A stretch of 21,304 nucleotides of DNA from a virus, in the IMG/VR virus record IMGVR_UViG_3300027976_000252, positions 1-21,304 of that record; one strand, written 5' to 3'. The translations under genes and the position numbers were made by a program. Below the pieces are notes generated by a model, which made no database searches, was not told the origin of the DNA, and saw only the letters and a program-made list of their open reading frames with translations. How positions within the stretch are numbered: position 1 is the first letter of the stretch; each line of letters opens with the position of its first letter. Below are positions 6,562 through 13,720 of this stretch, one piece after another.

Positions 6562-8001
6562 ATGCTGCATGCCCGCATTGCTGCACGCGCCTTCAATACG
6601 CCGCTGCTGGTTGAGCCTTCCAAAGCCATGGCGTTTCTGTCCGGCCTTGGGCCGCGCATCCTCGGGCGCCAGGTCGAGACGCTGGATCAAGGCCTCGCGT
6701 TGGAAAGCGCCCCCATGCCAACAGCCCGCGCCAGCATTTTGGCTGGTGGGCTGCTGGACGATTACCCCCAACATGGTGAGACGCCCTATCCTGTGCTCGA
6801 CGGCATTGCTGTAATCCAGATTGCAGGCGTGCTGATCCACCGCGGGGGCTGGATCGGCCAGTCCTCTGGCCAGACCAGCTATGAGGGGATTGCAGCACAG
6901 ATTGACGCGGCAGCAAGCGACCCGTCCGTGCGCGGCCTTGCGTTGGAAATTGATAGTTTTGGGGGTGAAGTTGCGGGGGTATTTGACCTTGCAGATCGCA
7001 TTTGTGCAATTCGCGCCAGCAAACCCGTCTGGGCGTTTGTGGCTGAACACGCCTTTTCGGCGGGCTATGCGCTGGCCAGCCAGGCCGACCGCATCTTGCT
7101 GCCCCGCACCGGGGCTGTCGGCAGTATCGGTGTCGTAGTCATGCACGCTGATCTCAGCGGTCAGCTGGATCAAAAGGGTATTCGTGTGACGCTGGTCCAT
7201 TCAGGGCGGCACAAAGTTGACGCCAATCCCTATGAGCCGCTTCCAGCCACTGTGCAGAGCGACATTCAGCGCGAAATCGATGTGTTGCGGTTCCTCTTTG
7301 CAGAAACGGTGGCCGCAGGACGGGGCGTGCGACTTAACCAGGAGGCTGCACTCGCCACTGAGGCCGCCAGCTTTCGCGGGACCGAAGCTGTGGCAGCAGG
7401 TCTTGCCGACGAAGTCATCGATATGCAGCGCGGCTTTGCCGCCTTTCGACAAAGCTTGTCCCCGATCCGCGCATCTGTCCCATCCCACGTGGCCTCCAAG
7501 GCCCAAATTCAATCCCGAAAGGATCCTCTCATGAGCAACGACACCTTGCCACAAACCGAACCAAACCCCGATGACGCGCAAGACGGCCAAACGCAGAGCG
7601 ATATTGCCGAAAATAGCGGCACAGATCCCGAAGCGCCGCCTGCTGCTGCATTTGCTCCCACACCTCCCGCAGCCTCGGGATCACCAAAGGCTGACCCCAC
7701 CTCCGCCCTCCAGACATCCATGCGCGCGGAACTTTCCGCACAGCTTCGCCATGAAGCAGCAGAGATCACCGAGATCGCAGCGCAAGCGGGACGCCTCGGC
7801 ATTGCCATCGACGCGGCAAAAGCCCTGAGGGAAGGCACCACGCCTGCGGCGCTGCGCCGTTCAGTGTTGGAGCACGCGGCGGCGGCAGCCGATGCGCGGG
7901 ATGTGGTGGCAACAGCCCCCGCTCCGGCGGCGTCTCCAAACAGCGAAAGCCCTATTGTTGCGGCAGCTAAACGCGCCGCGGCTTCTGGCGCAAAACGCTA
8001 A
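6562..8001 (+). CDS. prohead protease, S49 (SppA-like, gpC) family with C-terminal scaffold
   Basis: This 479-residue protein matures the prohead. Residues 80-290 form an S49 serine peptidase domain: substrate-side strand GLALEIDSFGGEVAG (125-139), nucleophile Ser166 in AEHAFSAGYALAS, and the catalytic Lys218 in HSGRHKVDANPYEP. GAVGSIGVVVMHADLS (184-199) is also typical. The C-terminal part (about 324-479) is low-complexity, rich in Ala, Pro and acidic residues, with a short helical core, as expected for a scaffold. As in lambda gpC, the scaffold is the in-frame 3' part of the gene. The gene starts five bases after the portal stop, with a GAGGA inside the portal end as likely ribosome site. 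Confidence 0.92.
   Translation: MLHARIAARAFNTPLLVEPSKAMAFLSGLGPRILGRQVETLDQGLALESAPMPTARASILAGGLLDDYPQHGETPYPVLDGIAVIQIAGVLIHRGGWIGQSSGQTSYEGIAAQIDAAASDPSVRGLALEIDSFGGEVAGVFDLADRICAIRASKPVWAFVAEHAFSAGYALASQADRILLPRTGAVGSIGVVVMHADLSGQLDQKGIRVTLVHSGRHKVDANPYEPLPATVQSDIQREIDVLRFLFAETVAAGRGVRLNQEAALATEAASFRGTEAVAAGLADEVIDMQRGFAAFRQSLSPIRASVPSHVASKAQIQSRKDPLMSNDTLPQTEPNPDDAQDGQTQSDIAENSGTDPEAPPAAAFAPTPPAASGSPKADPTSALQTSMRAELSAQLRHEAAEITEIAAQAGRLGIAIDAAKALREGTTPAALRRSVLEHAAAAADARDVVATAPAPAASPNSESPIVAAAKRAAASGAKR
7531..8001 (+). CDS. nested scaffold protein (Nu3-like) from internal start
   Basis: An internal ATG at 7531, in the same frame as the protease, begins MSNDTLPQTEPNPDD. It is preceded by AAGGA (7519-7523) with seven bases of spacing, a better ribosome site than that of the protease itself. 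The product would be 156 residues, comparable to lambda Nu3: acidic/proline N-terminus, then helical segments (about TSALQTSMRAELSAQLRHEA and RLGIAIDAAKALREG) and an Ala-rich tail. In lambda, Nu3 is made this way from inside gene C and templates shell assembly. Independent expression here is inferred from the start signal and the family precedent. Confidence 0.7.
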   Translation: MSNDTLPQTEPNPDDAQDGQTQSDIAENSGTDPEAPPAAAFAPTPPAASGSPKADPTSALQTSMRAELSAQLRHEAAEITEIAAQAGRLGIAIDAAKALREGTTPAALRRSVLEHAAAAADARDVVATAPAPAASPNSESPIVAAAKRAAASGAKR

Positions 8002-8102
8002 GCGGTTCCACAGCCGTCATACTCCCACGGCCGTCCTAAAATTCCGCCGCTCCTGCCCAGCGGTGAATTGCTTATTCCTCCATCCCCAGAAGGATCCCCG
8101 AC

Positions 8103-8483
8103 ATGACTGTCCTGACCCAACCGCCCAGCCTGGGCGATATCCTCAAATATGAGCTGAACCCAAACTATACCCGAGAAACCGTCACCCTGCTGGCTGGGAC
8201 CGCCTATCCCGTGGGTGCTGTGCTGGGCCGCATCACCGCCAGCGGCAAATACAAACTGGCGACCTCGGGCGGCACGGATGGCGCGCAAACAGCAGCTGCC
8301 ATGCTACTCTACCCGGTCGATGCGTCTGGCGCTGATAACACCGGTCTTATCATCATACGCGGCCCCGCCATCGTTTCCAAAGCCGCCCTCGTTTTTGACA
8401 CCACCGTCGATGATTCAGCCAAAACAGCGACCAAACACGGCCAGCTCGCAGCGCTGGGCATCATTCCGCGCGATAGCGCCTGA
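8103..8483 (+). CDS. head decoration protein, gpD family
   Basis: This 126-residue protein matches the lambda gpD/HDPD pattern: a mostly beta protein with GTAYPVGAVLGRIT and GQLAALGIIPRDSA near the C-terminus. Lambda gpD is 110 residues. It binds as trimers to the expanded capsid and stabilises it against DNA pressure. The position between protease/scaffold and major capsid is the lambda order. An AAGGAT site lies nine bases upstream of the ATG. The 101 bases before it contain no other gene. Confidence 0.9.
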   Translation: MTVLTQPPSLGDILKYELNPNYTRETVTLLAGTAYPVGAVLGRITASGKYKLATSGGTDGAQTAAAMLLYPVDASGADNTGLIIIRGPAIVSKAALVFDTTVDDSAKTATKHGQLAALGIIPRDSA

Positions 8484-8528
8484 TCAACCCGCCCGCCTTT
8501 CCTCGCCCTCATTCCCCCGGAGTTTTCC

Positions 8529-9551
8529 ATGACAATCACCCGCAACCCGTTTGACACGGGCGGCTATTCGCTCGCCGAGATGACGCAGGCGATCAATATC
8601 CTGCCCAACCTCTACACCCGTCTTGGCCAGATCGGCCTCTTCCGCTTTGAAGGCGTCACACAGCGCTCAATTGTCATCGAGCAGCGCGAAGGTGTGTTGA
8701 GCCTCCTGCCGTCCGTCCCGCTGGGCGCACCTGCAACGGTGGGCAACCGCGAGGCGCGCTCAATGCGCTCTTTCGCCTTGCCCTGGATCCCGCATGACGA
8801 TGTGATCCTGCCTGCTGATGTTCAGGGCATGCCAGCGCTCGGCCTATCGGACGCTGCCGATCCGCTGGTCGAGGTGATGAACCGCAAACTCACGCTCATG
8901 CGCCGCAAACATGCCCAGACCCGCGAATATATGGAGATGAACGCCCTTCGCGGTATCGTGAAGGACGGCGCTGGCACCACGCTTTACGACTACTTTTCTG
9001 AGTTCGGCCTTGAGAAGATCTCAATCGACTTTGTCTTTGGCACTGCTGGCACAAACGTGCAGGGCAAAGTCCGCAACGTGCTGCGCGCGATGGAAGACAC
9101 CCTGCTGGGTGAGACCATGACCACCGCGCATGCGCTGGTCAGCTCGGAATTCTTCGACAAGCTGATCAGTCACCCCAAGACCGAAGAGGCCTACAAGTTT
9201 TTCTCGGCCACCGGCGGTCAACCGCTGCGCGAGGACATGCGACGAGCCTTTCCTTTTGCTGGCATTCTCTTTGAGGAATACAATGGTTCCGTCACCCTCT
9301 CGAACGGCACCTCCGAGCGGTTGATCCCCACAGGTGAAGGCATCGCGTTCCCTTTGGGCACATTTGATACCTTTACCACCTATGGCGGGCCTGCCAACCT
9401 TCTGGAGACCGCCAATACCATCGGCCTGCCGCTCTATGCCCGCCAAATGATCGACGCCAAGGGGCGCTGGATCGATCTGATGACCGAAAGCTCAATCTTG
9501 CCGGTCAACAAGCGGCCCCGCATGGCGATCCGCCTGCACTCTGGCAACTGA
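8529..9551 (+). CDS. major capsid protein, gpE family
   Basis: This 340-residue protein is very close to lambda gpE (341) in length. It begins TITRNPFDTGGYSLAEMTQA, followed by INILPNLYTRLGQIGLF, which fits the N-terminus of the gpE family (PF03864). RSFALPWIPHDDVILPADVQ and EYMEMNALRGIVKDGAG are typical central segments. It forms the icosahedral shell with an HK97-like fold. GGAG lies seven bases upstream of the ATG. No truncation or odd residue is seen. Confidence 0.95.
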   Translation: MTITRNPFDTGGYSLAEMTQAINILPNLYTRLGQIGLFRFEGVTQRSIVIEQREGVLSLLPSVPLGAPATVGNREARSMRSFALPWIPHDDVILPADVQGMPALGLSDAADPLVEVMNRKLTLMRRKHAQTREYMEMNALRGIVKDGAGTTLYDYFSEFGLEKISIDFVFGTAGTNVQGKVRNVLRAMEDTLLGETMTTAHALVSSEFFDKLISHPKTEEAYKFFSATGGQPLREDMRRAFPFAGILFEEYNGSVTLSNGTSERLIPTGEGIAFPLGTFDTFTTYGGPANLLETANTIGLPLYARQMIDAKGRWIDLMTESSILPVNKRPRMAIRLHSGN

Positions 9552-9559
9552 GGCACCGC

Positions 9560-9874
9560 ATGACCTCTGCCTTCGCTATCGCAATCGACGGGATCTTCCG
9601 CGATCCGCACATCGCCCGGGACGCGGTCTATATCGCCCAAGGCGGCACTCAGATCCTCATCCGTGTGGTCACACGCCGCGCGGATGAGATCACCGAGTTT
9701 GGCGCGGCACGACTTTGGTCAGACAGCACGCGCATTGACCTGCGCGTTGCCGAAGTCCCAAACCCACGTGCGGGCGACCGCATTGAGATCGACGCGGAGG
9801 CCTTCCTTATTCAGGGCGAGCCTGTGCGCGATCGCGAGCGACTTGTCTGGACCATAGATTTGAGACCAGCATGA
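9560..9874 (+). CDS. head-tail connector, gpFII-like
   Basis: This 104-residue, mostly beta protein follows the capsid gene at nine bases. The layout (short N-terminal helix, FRDPHIARDAVYI, then beta strands ending WTIDLRPA) resembles the lambda gpFII/Phage_attach family (PF05354), which binds gpW and forms the tail attachment site. Lambda gpFII is 117 residues. Its stop overlaps the next ATG (ATGA). Function rests on length, fold impression and position. Confidence 0.7.
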   Translation: MTSAFAIAIDGIFRDPHIARDAVYIAQGGTQILIRVVTRRADEITEFGAARLWSDSTRIDLRVAEVPNPRAGDRIEIDAEAFLIQGEPVRDRERLVWTIDLRPA

Positions 9875-10503
9875 AACTCAACATTACCATCTCCCCTAAC
9901 CTGGCCGCGATTATGGCAGCCGAAATCAAAGCAGGCGAAAAGGCGGTCACAGCGGCGATGCGCGCGGCCGGGGCACAGCTTAAATCAGACTGGCGCGGGC
10001 AGATTACGCAAGCGGGGCTGGGACGGCGGCTCGGCAATTCGATCCGCAGCCAGACCTATCCGAAGGTTGGTGAGAGCATCGATGCCGCAGCACTTGTGTG
10101 GTCAAAAGCGCCCGTGATCATCGGCGCACATGACACCGGGCCCCTGATCCGCTCAAAGAACGGCTTTTGGTTGGCGATCCCGACAGAAGCGGCAGGCAAG
10201 GGCGCGCGCGGTGGCCGGATCACCCCCGGCGAATGGGAACGACGGCGTGGGCTTCGGCTGCGGTTTGTCTATCGCAGGCGGGGACCGAGCCTGCTCGTGG
10301 CAGATGGCAGGTTGAACAATCGCGGACTTGGCGTCGCCTCAAGATCAAAAACCGGGCGCGGAAAGGCAACAGTGCCAATCTTCCTGTTGGTGCGGCAGGT
10401 AAAACTGCGCAAGCGGCTTGATCTGGCGCGGGATGCGAAGGCTTCGCAAGAGAGTATACCCGGAGCAATTGTGGCGAATTGGGTAGAAGGAAAGATCGGA
10501 TGA
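9871..10503 (+). CDS. tail-completion protein, DUF6441-like
   Basis: This 210-residue basic protein has an N-terminal helical segment (AEIKAGEKAVTAAMRAAGAQ) followed by LKSDWRGQITQAGLGRRLGN. VIIGAHDTGPLIRSKNGFWL and GGRITPGEWERRRGLRLRF are also characteristic of a family I know as DUF6441 in Rhodobacteraceae phages. Its place between head connector and tail terminator corresponds to lambda gpZ or HK97 gp10, so it probably completes the head-proximal end of the tail. The gene overlaps the preceding one by four bases (ATGA) and the next likewise. Confidence 0.75.
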   Translation: MKLNITISPNLAAIMAAEIKAGEKAVTAAMRAAGAQLKSDWRGQITQAGLGRRLGNSIRSQTYPKVGESIDAAALVWSKAPVIIGAHDTGPLIRSKNGFWLAIPTEAAGKGARGGRITPGEWERRRGLRLRFVYRRRGPSLLVADGRLNNRGLGVASRSKTGRGKATVPIFLLVRQVKLRKRLDLARDAKASQESIPGAIVANWVEGKIG

Positions 10504-10919
10504 CTCCCCGAGAAACCATCCTCACCGCCCTAGCGGACCTGTTGTGCACGGTACCGCACGTGCCGGTGCTACGCGGCGAGGTCCTGCCAGAGCGCATCCC
10601 ACCTGCGGGCCTGCTGATCCTGCGCGATGGCGATCCCGGCGATCCTGCGGTGACGCTGTCGCCACTGACCTATCATTATCAGCATCGCAGCGAGCTTGAA
10701 GTCATCGTTCAGGGCGCAGACCGCGACACGGATTTCGCTGCACTTTGCGGCCAGATCGGCGCGGTGATTGCCGCCGACCGCACGCTCGGCGGACGCTGCG
10801 ACTGGATCGAGGCGGAAGCGCCACAGCCAGTGGATTTACCTGTCGAGGGTGCGGCCAGCCTGAAGGCCGCGATCATCCCGATCGTTCTGCATTATTCAAC
10901 GTCAGACCCGCTGGCCTGA
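10500..10919 (+). CDS. probable tail terminator (gpU-like position)
   Basis: This 139-residue protein has a helix (PRETILTALADLL), beta strands around LLILRDGDPGDPAVTLS and ELEVIVQGADRD, and a second helix (FAALCGQIGAVIAADRT). This alpha/beta order and its position before the tail tube match tail terminator proteins of the gpU type, which cap the tube at its correct length. No specific family signature is recognised, and similar proteins are sometimes named acyl-CoA transferase in error. ATG at 10500 overlaps the preceding stop as ATGA, with AAGGA upstream. Confidence 0.6.
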   Translation: MTPRETILTALADLLCTVPHVPVLRGEVLPERIPPAGLLILRDGDPGDPAVTLSPLTYHYQHRSELEVIVQGADRDTDFAALCGQIGAVIAADRTLGGRCDWIEAEAPQPVDLPVEGAASLKAAIIPIVLHYSTSDPLA

Positions 10920-10946
10920 CCCACCCCATAGTTTGAGGAGAACACC

Positions 10947-11888
10947 ATGGCACGAGCTCAAGGGGCGCGGGCGCAGATGGCGATTGCGTTCGAATCCGCC
11001 TACGGCACATCGCCTGCAACTGGCTACGTCAAGATACCCTTCGCCAGCGCGACGCTTGGCGCAGAGCAACCGCTGCTCAACTCGGAACTTCTGGGCTACG
11101 GGCGGGATCCGCTTGCGCCGATCAAGGACGCCCTGACCGCTGATGGCAACGTGGTGGTTCCCATTGATGCGCGTGCGTTCGGCTTTTGGCTGAAGGCGAC
11201 CTTCGGAGATCCGATCACCACAGGCGCTGAGGCGCCGTACAGCCACGAATTCCGCTCGGGCAACTGGACGCTGCCAAGCCTCTCGATCGAGATCGCCATG
11301 CCGGAGATCCCGCGCTTTGCGATCTATGCGGGCTGCGTGGCGGATCAGCTGTCGTGGCAGATGACGCGCTCGGGGCTTTTGACGGCCTCGGTGTCCATGG
11401 TCGCGCAGGGAGAAACCTTGGCGACCAGCACCAATGTTGGAACGCCAGCAGAGATCGCGCTGCAGCGCTTTGGCCATTTCAACGGCGCCATCAAGCGCGA
11501 TGGGGTAGCACTGGGCAATGTGGTCTCGACCCAGATCACCTACGCCAACAACCTCGACCGCATCGAGACGATCCGCGCCGACGGCATGATTGATGGCGCA
11601 GATCCCTCTCTGGCCGCCCTTTCGGGCAGCATGGAGGTGCGCTTTGCCGACAATACGCTGATGGATCAGGCGATCAACGGCGCCGATTGCGAGCTCGAGT
11701 TCTCTTACCTGCTGCCCAGCGGCGAAAGCCTCACGGTCACAGCGCATTCGGTCTATCTGCCGCGCCCGCGCGTGGAGATCGGCGGACCGCAGGGCGTGCA
11801 GGCCACCTTCGATTGGCAAGCCGCCAAGGACGCCACCTTGGGCCGGATGTGCACGATCACCCTGGTCAACGATGTGGAGGCCTATTGA
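10947..11888 (+). CDS. major tail tube protein
   Basis: This 313-residue, beta-rich protein begins MARAQGARAQMAIAFESAYG, the typical start of alphaproteobacterial phage tail tube proteins. It has repeated strands (DALTADGNVVVPIDARAFGF, GLLTASVSMVAQGETLAT) and ends with a domain containing LMDQAINGADCELEFSYLLP and a final TITLVNDVEAY. It polymerises into the inner tube of the tail and is the counterpart of lambda gpV. GAGGAG stands six bases before the ATG, one of the strongest ribosome sites in the window, consistent with a product needed in many copies. Confidence 0.88.
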   Translation: MARAQGARAQMAIAFESAYGTSPATGYVKIPFASATLGAEQPLLNSELLGYGRDPLAPIKDALTADGNVVVPIDARAFGFWLKATFGDPITTGAEAPYSHEFRSGNWTLPSLSIEIAMPEIPRFAIYAGCVADQLSWQMTRSGLLTASVSMVAQGETLATSTNVGTPAEIALQRFGHFNGAIKRDGVALGNVVSTQITYANNLDRIETIRADGMIDGADPSLAALSGSMEVRFADNTLMDQAINGADCELEFSYLLPSGESLTVTAHSVYLPRPRVEIGGPQGVQATFDWQAAKDATLGRMCTITLVNDVEAY

Positions 11889-11890
11889 TC

Positions 11891-12364
11891 ATGCTCAAAC
11901 TTGATCTGTCAAAAAAGCCGCGCTGGCTTGAGCTGTCGCCCGGGGTCCGGGTGCAGCTGCTGCCGCTGACCACGGCACTGATGGTGTCCACCCGCAGCGA
12001 TATCACGGTCGAGACCCTGCCCGAAGACGCCAGCAACGAGGACCGCGCGCTGGTCTTTGCCAAGGCGCTGGGGCGGCGGGCAATGATTGCCTGGGAAGGT
12101 GTGGGCGACGCAGACGGCGAAGTGCTGGGCCTCACGCCCGAGGGTGTTGACGCTCTGCTCGATGTCTATCCGATCTTTGAAGCGTTCCAGACGGGCTACG
12201 TGGCCAAGGCACTGGTGTTGGAACAGGAAAAAAACGTCTCCGCGCCCTTGCCGACTGGCACTTCAGCGGGGGCGATCGGTACTGCGAGGCTTGCGAAGCC
12301 CTCGAGGCTTGCGAAGCCCTCGAGGCCTGCAAAGTCCCGTGCCCAGACTGCCCGGCAAAAGTGA
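11891..12364 (+). CDS. tail assembly chaperone, gpG-like
   Basis: This 157-residue protein begins MLKLDLSKKPRWLELSPGVR. Its helical core (about 50-110, RALVFAKALGRRAMIAWEGV, IFEAFQTGYVAKALVLEQEK) and place between tube and tape measure fit the tail chaperone that binds tape measure before tube polymerisation. The C-terminal 42 residues are low-complexity and include RLAKPS repeated twice. An A7 run at 12228-12234 gives a phased A AAA AAC slippery heptamer after residue 113, from which the -1 frame continues into the next ORF. A shifted G/GT-type product of about 234 residues is therefore likely. GGAGG lies upstream of the start. Confidence 0.8.
   Translation: MLKLDLSKKPRWLELSPGVRVQLLPLTTALMVSTRSDITVETLPEDASNEDRALVFAKALGRRAMIAWEGVGDADGEVLGLTPEGVDALLDVYPIFEAFQTGYVAKALVLEQEKNVSAPLPTGTSAGAIGTARLAKPSRLAKPSRPAKSRAQTARQK
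12229..12235 (+). promoter_or_regulatory. candidate -1 programmed frameshift heptamer A AAA AAC
   Basis: The zero frame reads GAA AAA AAC here, so the heptamer is phased exactly as X XXY YYZ. A -1 slip enters a frame open from 12181 to 12594, with no stop before the end of the following ORF. Two short GC hairpins lie about 50 and 70 bases downstream. That is farther than a classic stimulatory structure, so stimulation is uncertain. Confidence 0.65.
12286..12339 (+). repeat. 18-bp tandem repeat, two perfect copies and one degenerate
   Basis: GAGGCTTGCGAAGCCCTC occurs at 12286-12303 and 12304-12321, followed by a diverged copy at 12322-12339. The unit is a multiple of three, so both reading frames are kept: zero frame RLAKPS repeats, -1 frame EACEAL repeats. 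Each perfect copy contains GGCTT-GCG-AAGCC, a five-base-pair hairpin. It lies inside the chaperone overlap region. Confidence 0.9.
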
Positions 12365-12594
12365 ACCGCCCCCAGACTTTCGAGGGGGTGCAGATCTGGG
12401 ACCTGGTTGGGCGGTTGGGCGGCCAGCTGCGCGCGACACGGCAAATCATCCTCGGCTGGGACATGGGTGCGGCCCTCGCCATGGCGCGTGCCCTTGGCAT
12501 CAACGGCCTCGTGGCGATGGAACTGCTGCCCGAGATCGAGGCGGTGATGGTCAAAAAAGTAAACGAACGGATTGGAGAGCAGGATGTCCGATAA
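12361..12594 (+). CDS. DUF7697-like protein, probable gpT-type chaperone extension
   Basis: The 77-residue ORF begins MNRPQTFEGVQIWDLVGRLG and is helical, ending VKKVNERIGEQDVR. It resembles the DUF7697 family of small proteins found just before tape measure genes. GTG at 12361 overlaps the previous stop (GTGA), but no good ribosome site precedes it. The frame is open upstream to 12181, and from the A AAA AAC at 12229 it encodes a cysteine-rich link (RYCEACEALE ... VPCPDCPAKV). It may therefore be made mainly as the C-terminal part of a frameshift fusion, like lambda gpGT, or by coupled reinitiation. It overlaps the tape measure start by 11 bases. Confidence 0.75.
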   Translation: MNRPQTFEGVQIWDLVGRLGGQLRATRQIILGWDMGAALAMARALGINGLVAMELLPEIEAVMVKKVNERIGEQDVR

Positions 12595-13720
12595 ACGCGT
12601 CTTCGTGCGTCTCGCCGCCGTGGGCGGACGTCAGGTCAAGGCCGAGCTGCACGGCATTGGCGACGCCGGTGCCCGTGGCCTCGGTCGTCTCTCGCGCGAG
12701 GTCGATATTGCAAATGCACGCCTCGCGGCCTTCACCCGCCGGGCCAAGATCGCGGCCGCGGCGGCTGGTGCGGCCGTGGTCCTTGCAGGTGCTGCCATGA
12801 TCCGCTCGGGGCTGCAGACCATCGACCAGACAGCAAAGTTGGCGCAGTCGCTGGATACAACCGTCGAAAGCCTGCAGGTTCTGGAGCGTGCCGCTGACCT
12901 CTCGGGCGTCTCCATGGGCAATGTCGAGCAGGCCACGGTGCAGCTGACACGGCGTTTAAGTCAGGCAGCCGCAGGTGCTGGCCCTGCCGTCGATGCGCTT
13001 GACCGCCTTGGTCTGTCTGTCAGCGCGCTGCAAAGCCTGCCGCTCGATCAGCGCATCGCATTGATCCAGGACCGGCTGGCAGAATTCGTGCCGGAGGCCG
13101 AGCGCGCCGCTGTCGCCTCGCAGCTCTTTGGCGACCGCGCCGCCCTCGTGTTCACGCGCATCGACACCGCCACGCTGCGCCAGGCCACCGCTGATGTGAA
13201 TGATTTTGGGATTGTTGTCTCCGAACAGGACGCCGACCAGATCGAACGGACCAATGATGCAATCTCGCGCCTTGGCCTGATCTGGCGCGGCGTCTCGAAC
13301 CAGCTGGCGGTCGCCGCCGCGCCTGCGCTTGAGGCGGTCGCTGATGCTCTGGCAGCCATGGCGCGCACCACCGGCCCACTTGGGGTGGCCATCAAGGGCC
13401 TGTTTGAGAATATCGGGCGGCTGACCACCTACGCTGTGACCTTTGCAGGCGTGATGGCTGGCAGGTGGGTGGCAGGGCTTGTGACCGCGACCTTCTCGGT
13501 CAGTGGACTGGTGACCGGTCTGGTTTTCCTGCGGGCCGCGTTGCTCCGGACCGGCATCGGCGCGCTGATCGTCGGCGCGGGCGAACTGGTCTATCAGTTC
13601 ACCCGCCTTGTCGCTGGTGCCGGTGGGTTCGGCAACGCCATGGACCTGCTGAAAGACGTGGCAGTCGAGGTCTGGGACCGGGTGTCGCTCAGCGCGGATG
13701 CCGCCTGGGCGCGTGTCTAG
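12584..13720 (+). CDS. tape measure protein, N-terminal part (stopped by in-frame TAG)
   Basis: The 378 residues encoded before a TAG at 13718 form the start of a tail tape measure protein, which sets tail length and later enters the host envelope. It begins MSDKRVFVRLAAVGGRQVKA, then coiled-coil segments and hydrophobic stretches (AAAAAGAAVVLAGAAMI near 50; several between about 285 and 345). IQDRLAEFVPEAERAAVASQ and LFGDRAALVFTRID are typical of this family. GGAGAGCAGG precedes the ATG at 12584. The same frame stays open beyond the TAG to 14998, so the full gene would encode 804 residues. This fragment alone should not make a working tail. Confidence 0.88.
   Translation: MSDKRVFVRLAAVGGRQVKAELHGIGDAGARGLGRLSREVDIANARLAAFTRRAKIAAAAAGAAVVLAGAAMIRSGLQTIDQTAKLAQSLDTTVESLQVLERAADLSGVSMGNVEQATVQLTRRLSQAAAGAGPAVDALDRLGLSVSALQSLPLDQRIALIQDRLAEFVPEAERAAVASQLFGDRAALVFTRIDTATLRQATADVNDFGIVVSEQDADQIERTNDAISRLGLIWRGVSNQLAVAAAPALEAVADALAAMARTTGPLGVAIKGLFENIGRLTTYAVTFAGVMAGRWVAGLVTATFSVSGLVTGLVFLRAALLRTGIGALIVGAGELVYQFTRLVAGAGGFGNAMDLLKDVAVEVWDRVSLSADAAWARV

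Noticed and set aside
6553-7200. A 215-codon minus-strand open frame
   Set aside because: It overlaps the protease gene on the other strand, and its translation has no recognisable domain.
8002-8102. Terminator hairpin between protease and decoration genes
   Set aside because: Only 5-bp stems are found (GCCGT/ACGGC at 8013-8031) with long loops and no T-run; a stop in the middle of the head operon is not expected.
10902-11819. A 305-codon minus-strand open frame
   Set aside because: It lies fully opposite the tail tube gene, has biased basic composition and no ribosome site or family; it is a shadow of GC-rich coding sequence.
12286-12339. Possible CRISPR array
   Set aside because: The repeats are directly adjacent, with no spacers, and lie inside coding sequence.
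13718-13720. TAG recoding (code 15 phage)
   Set aside because: The intact terminase and portal genes end in TAG, so TAG is used as a stop in this phage.
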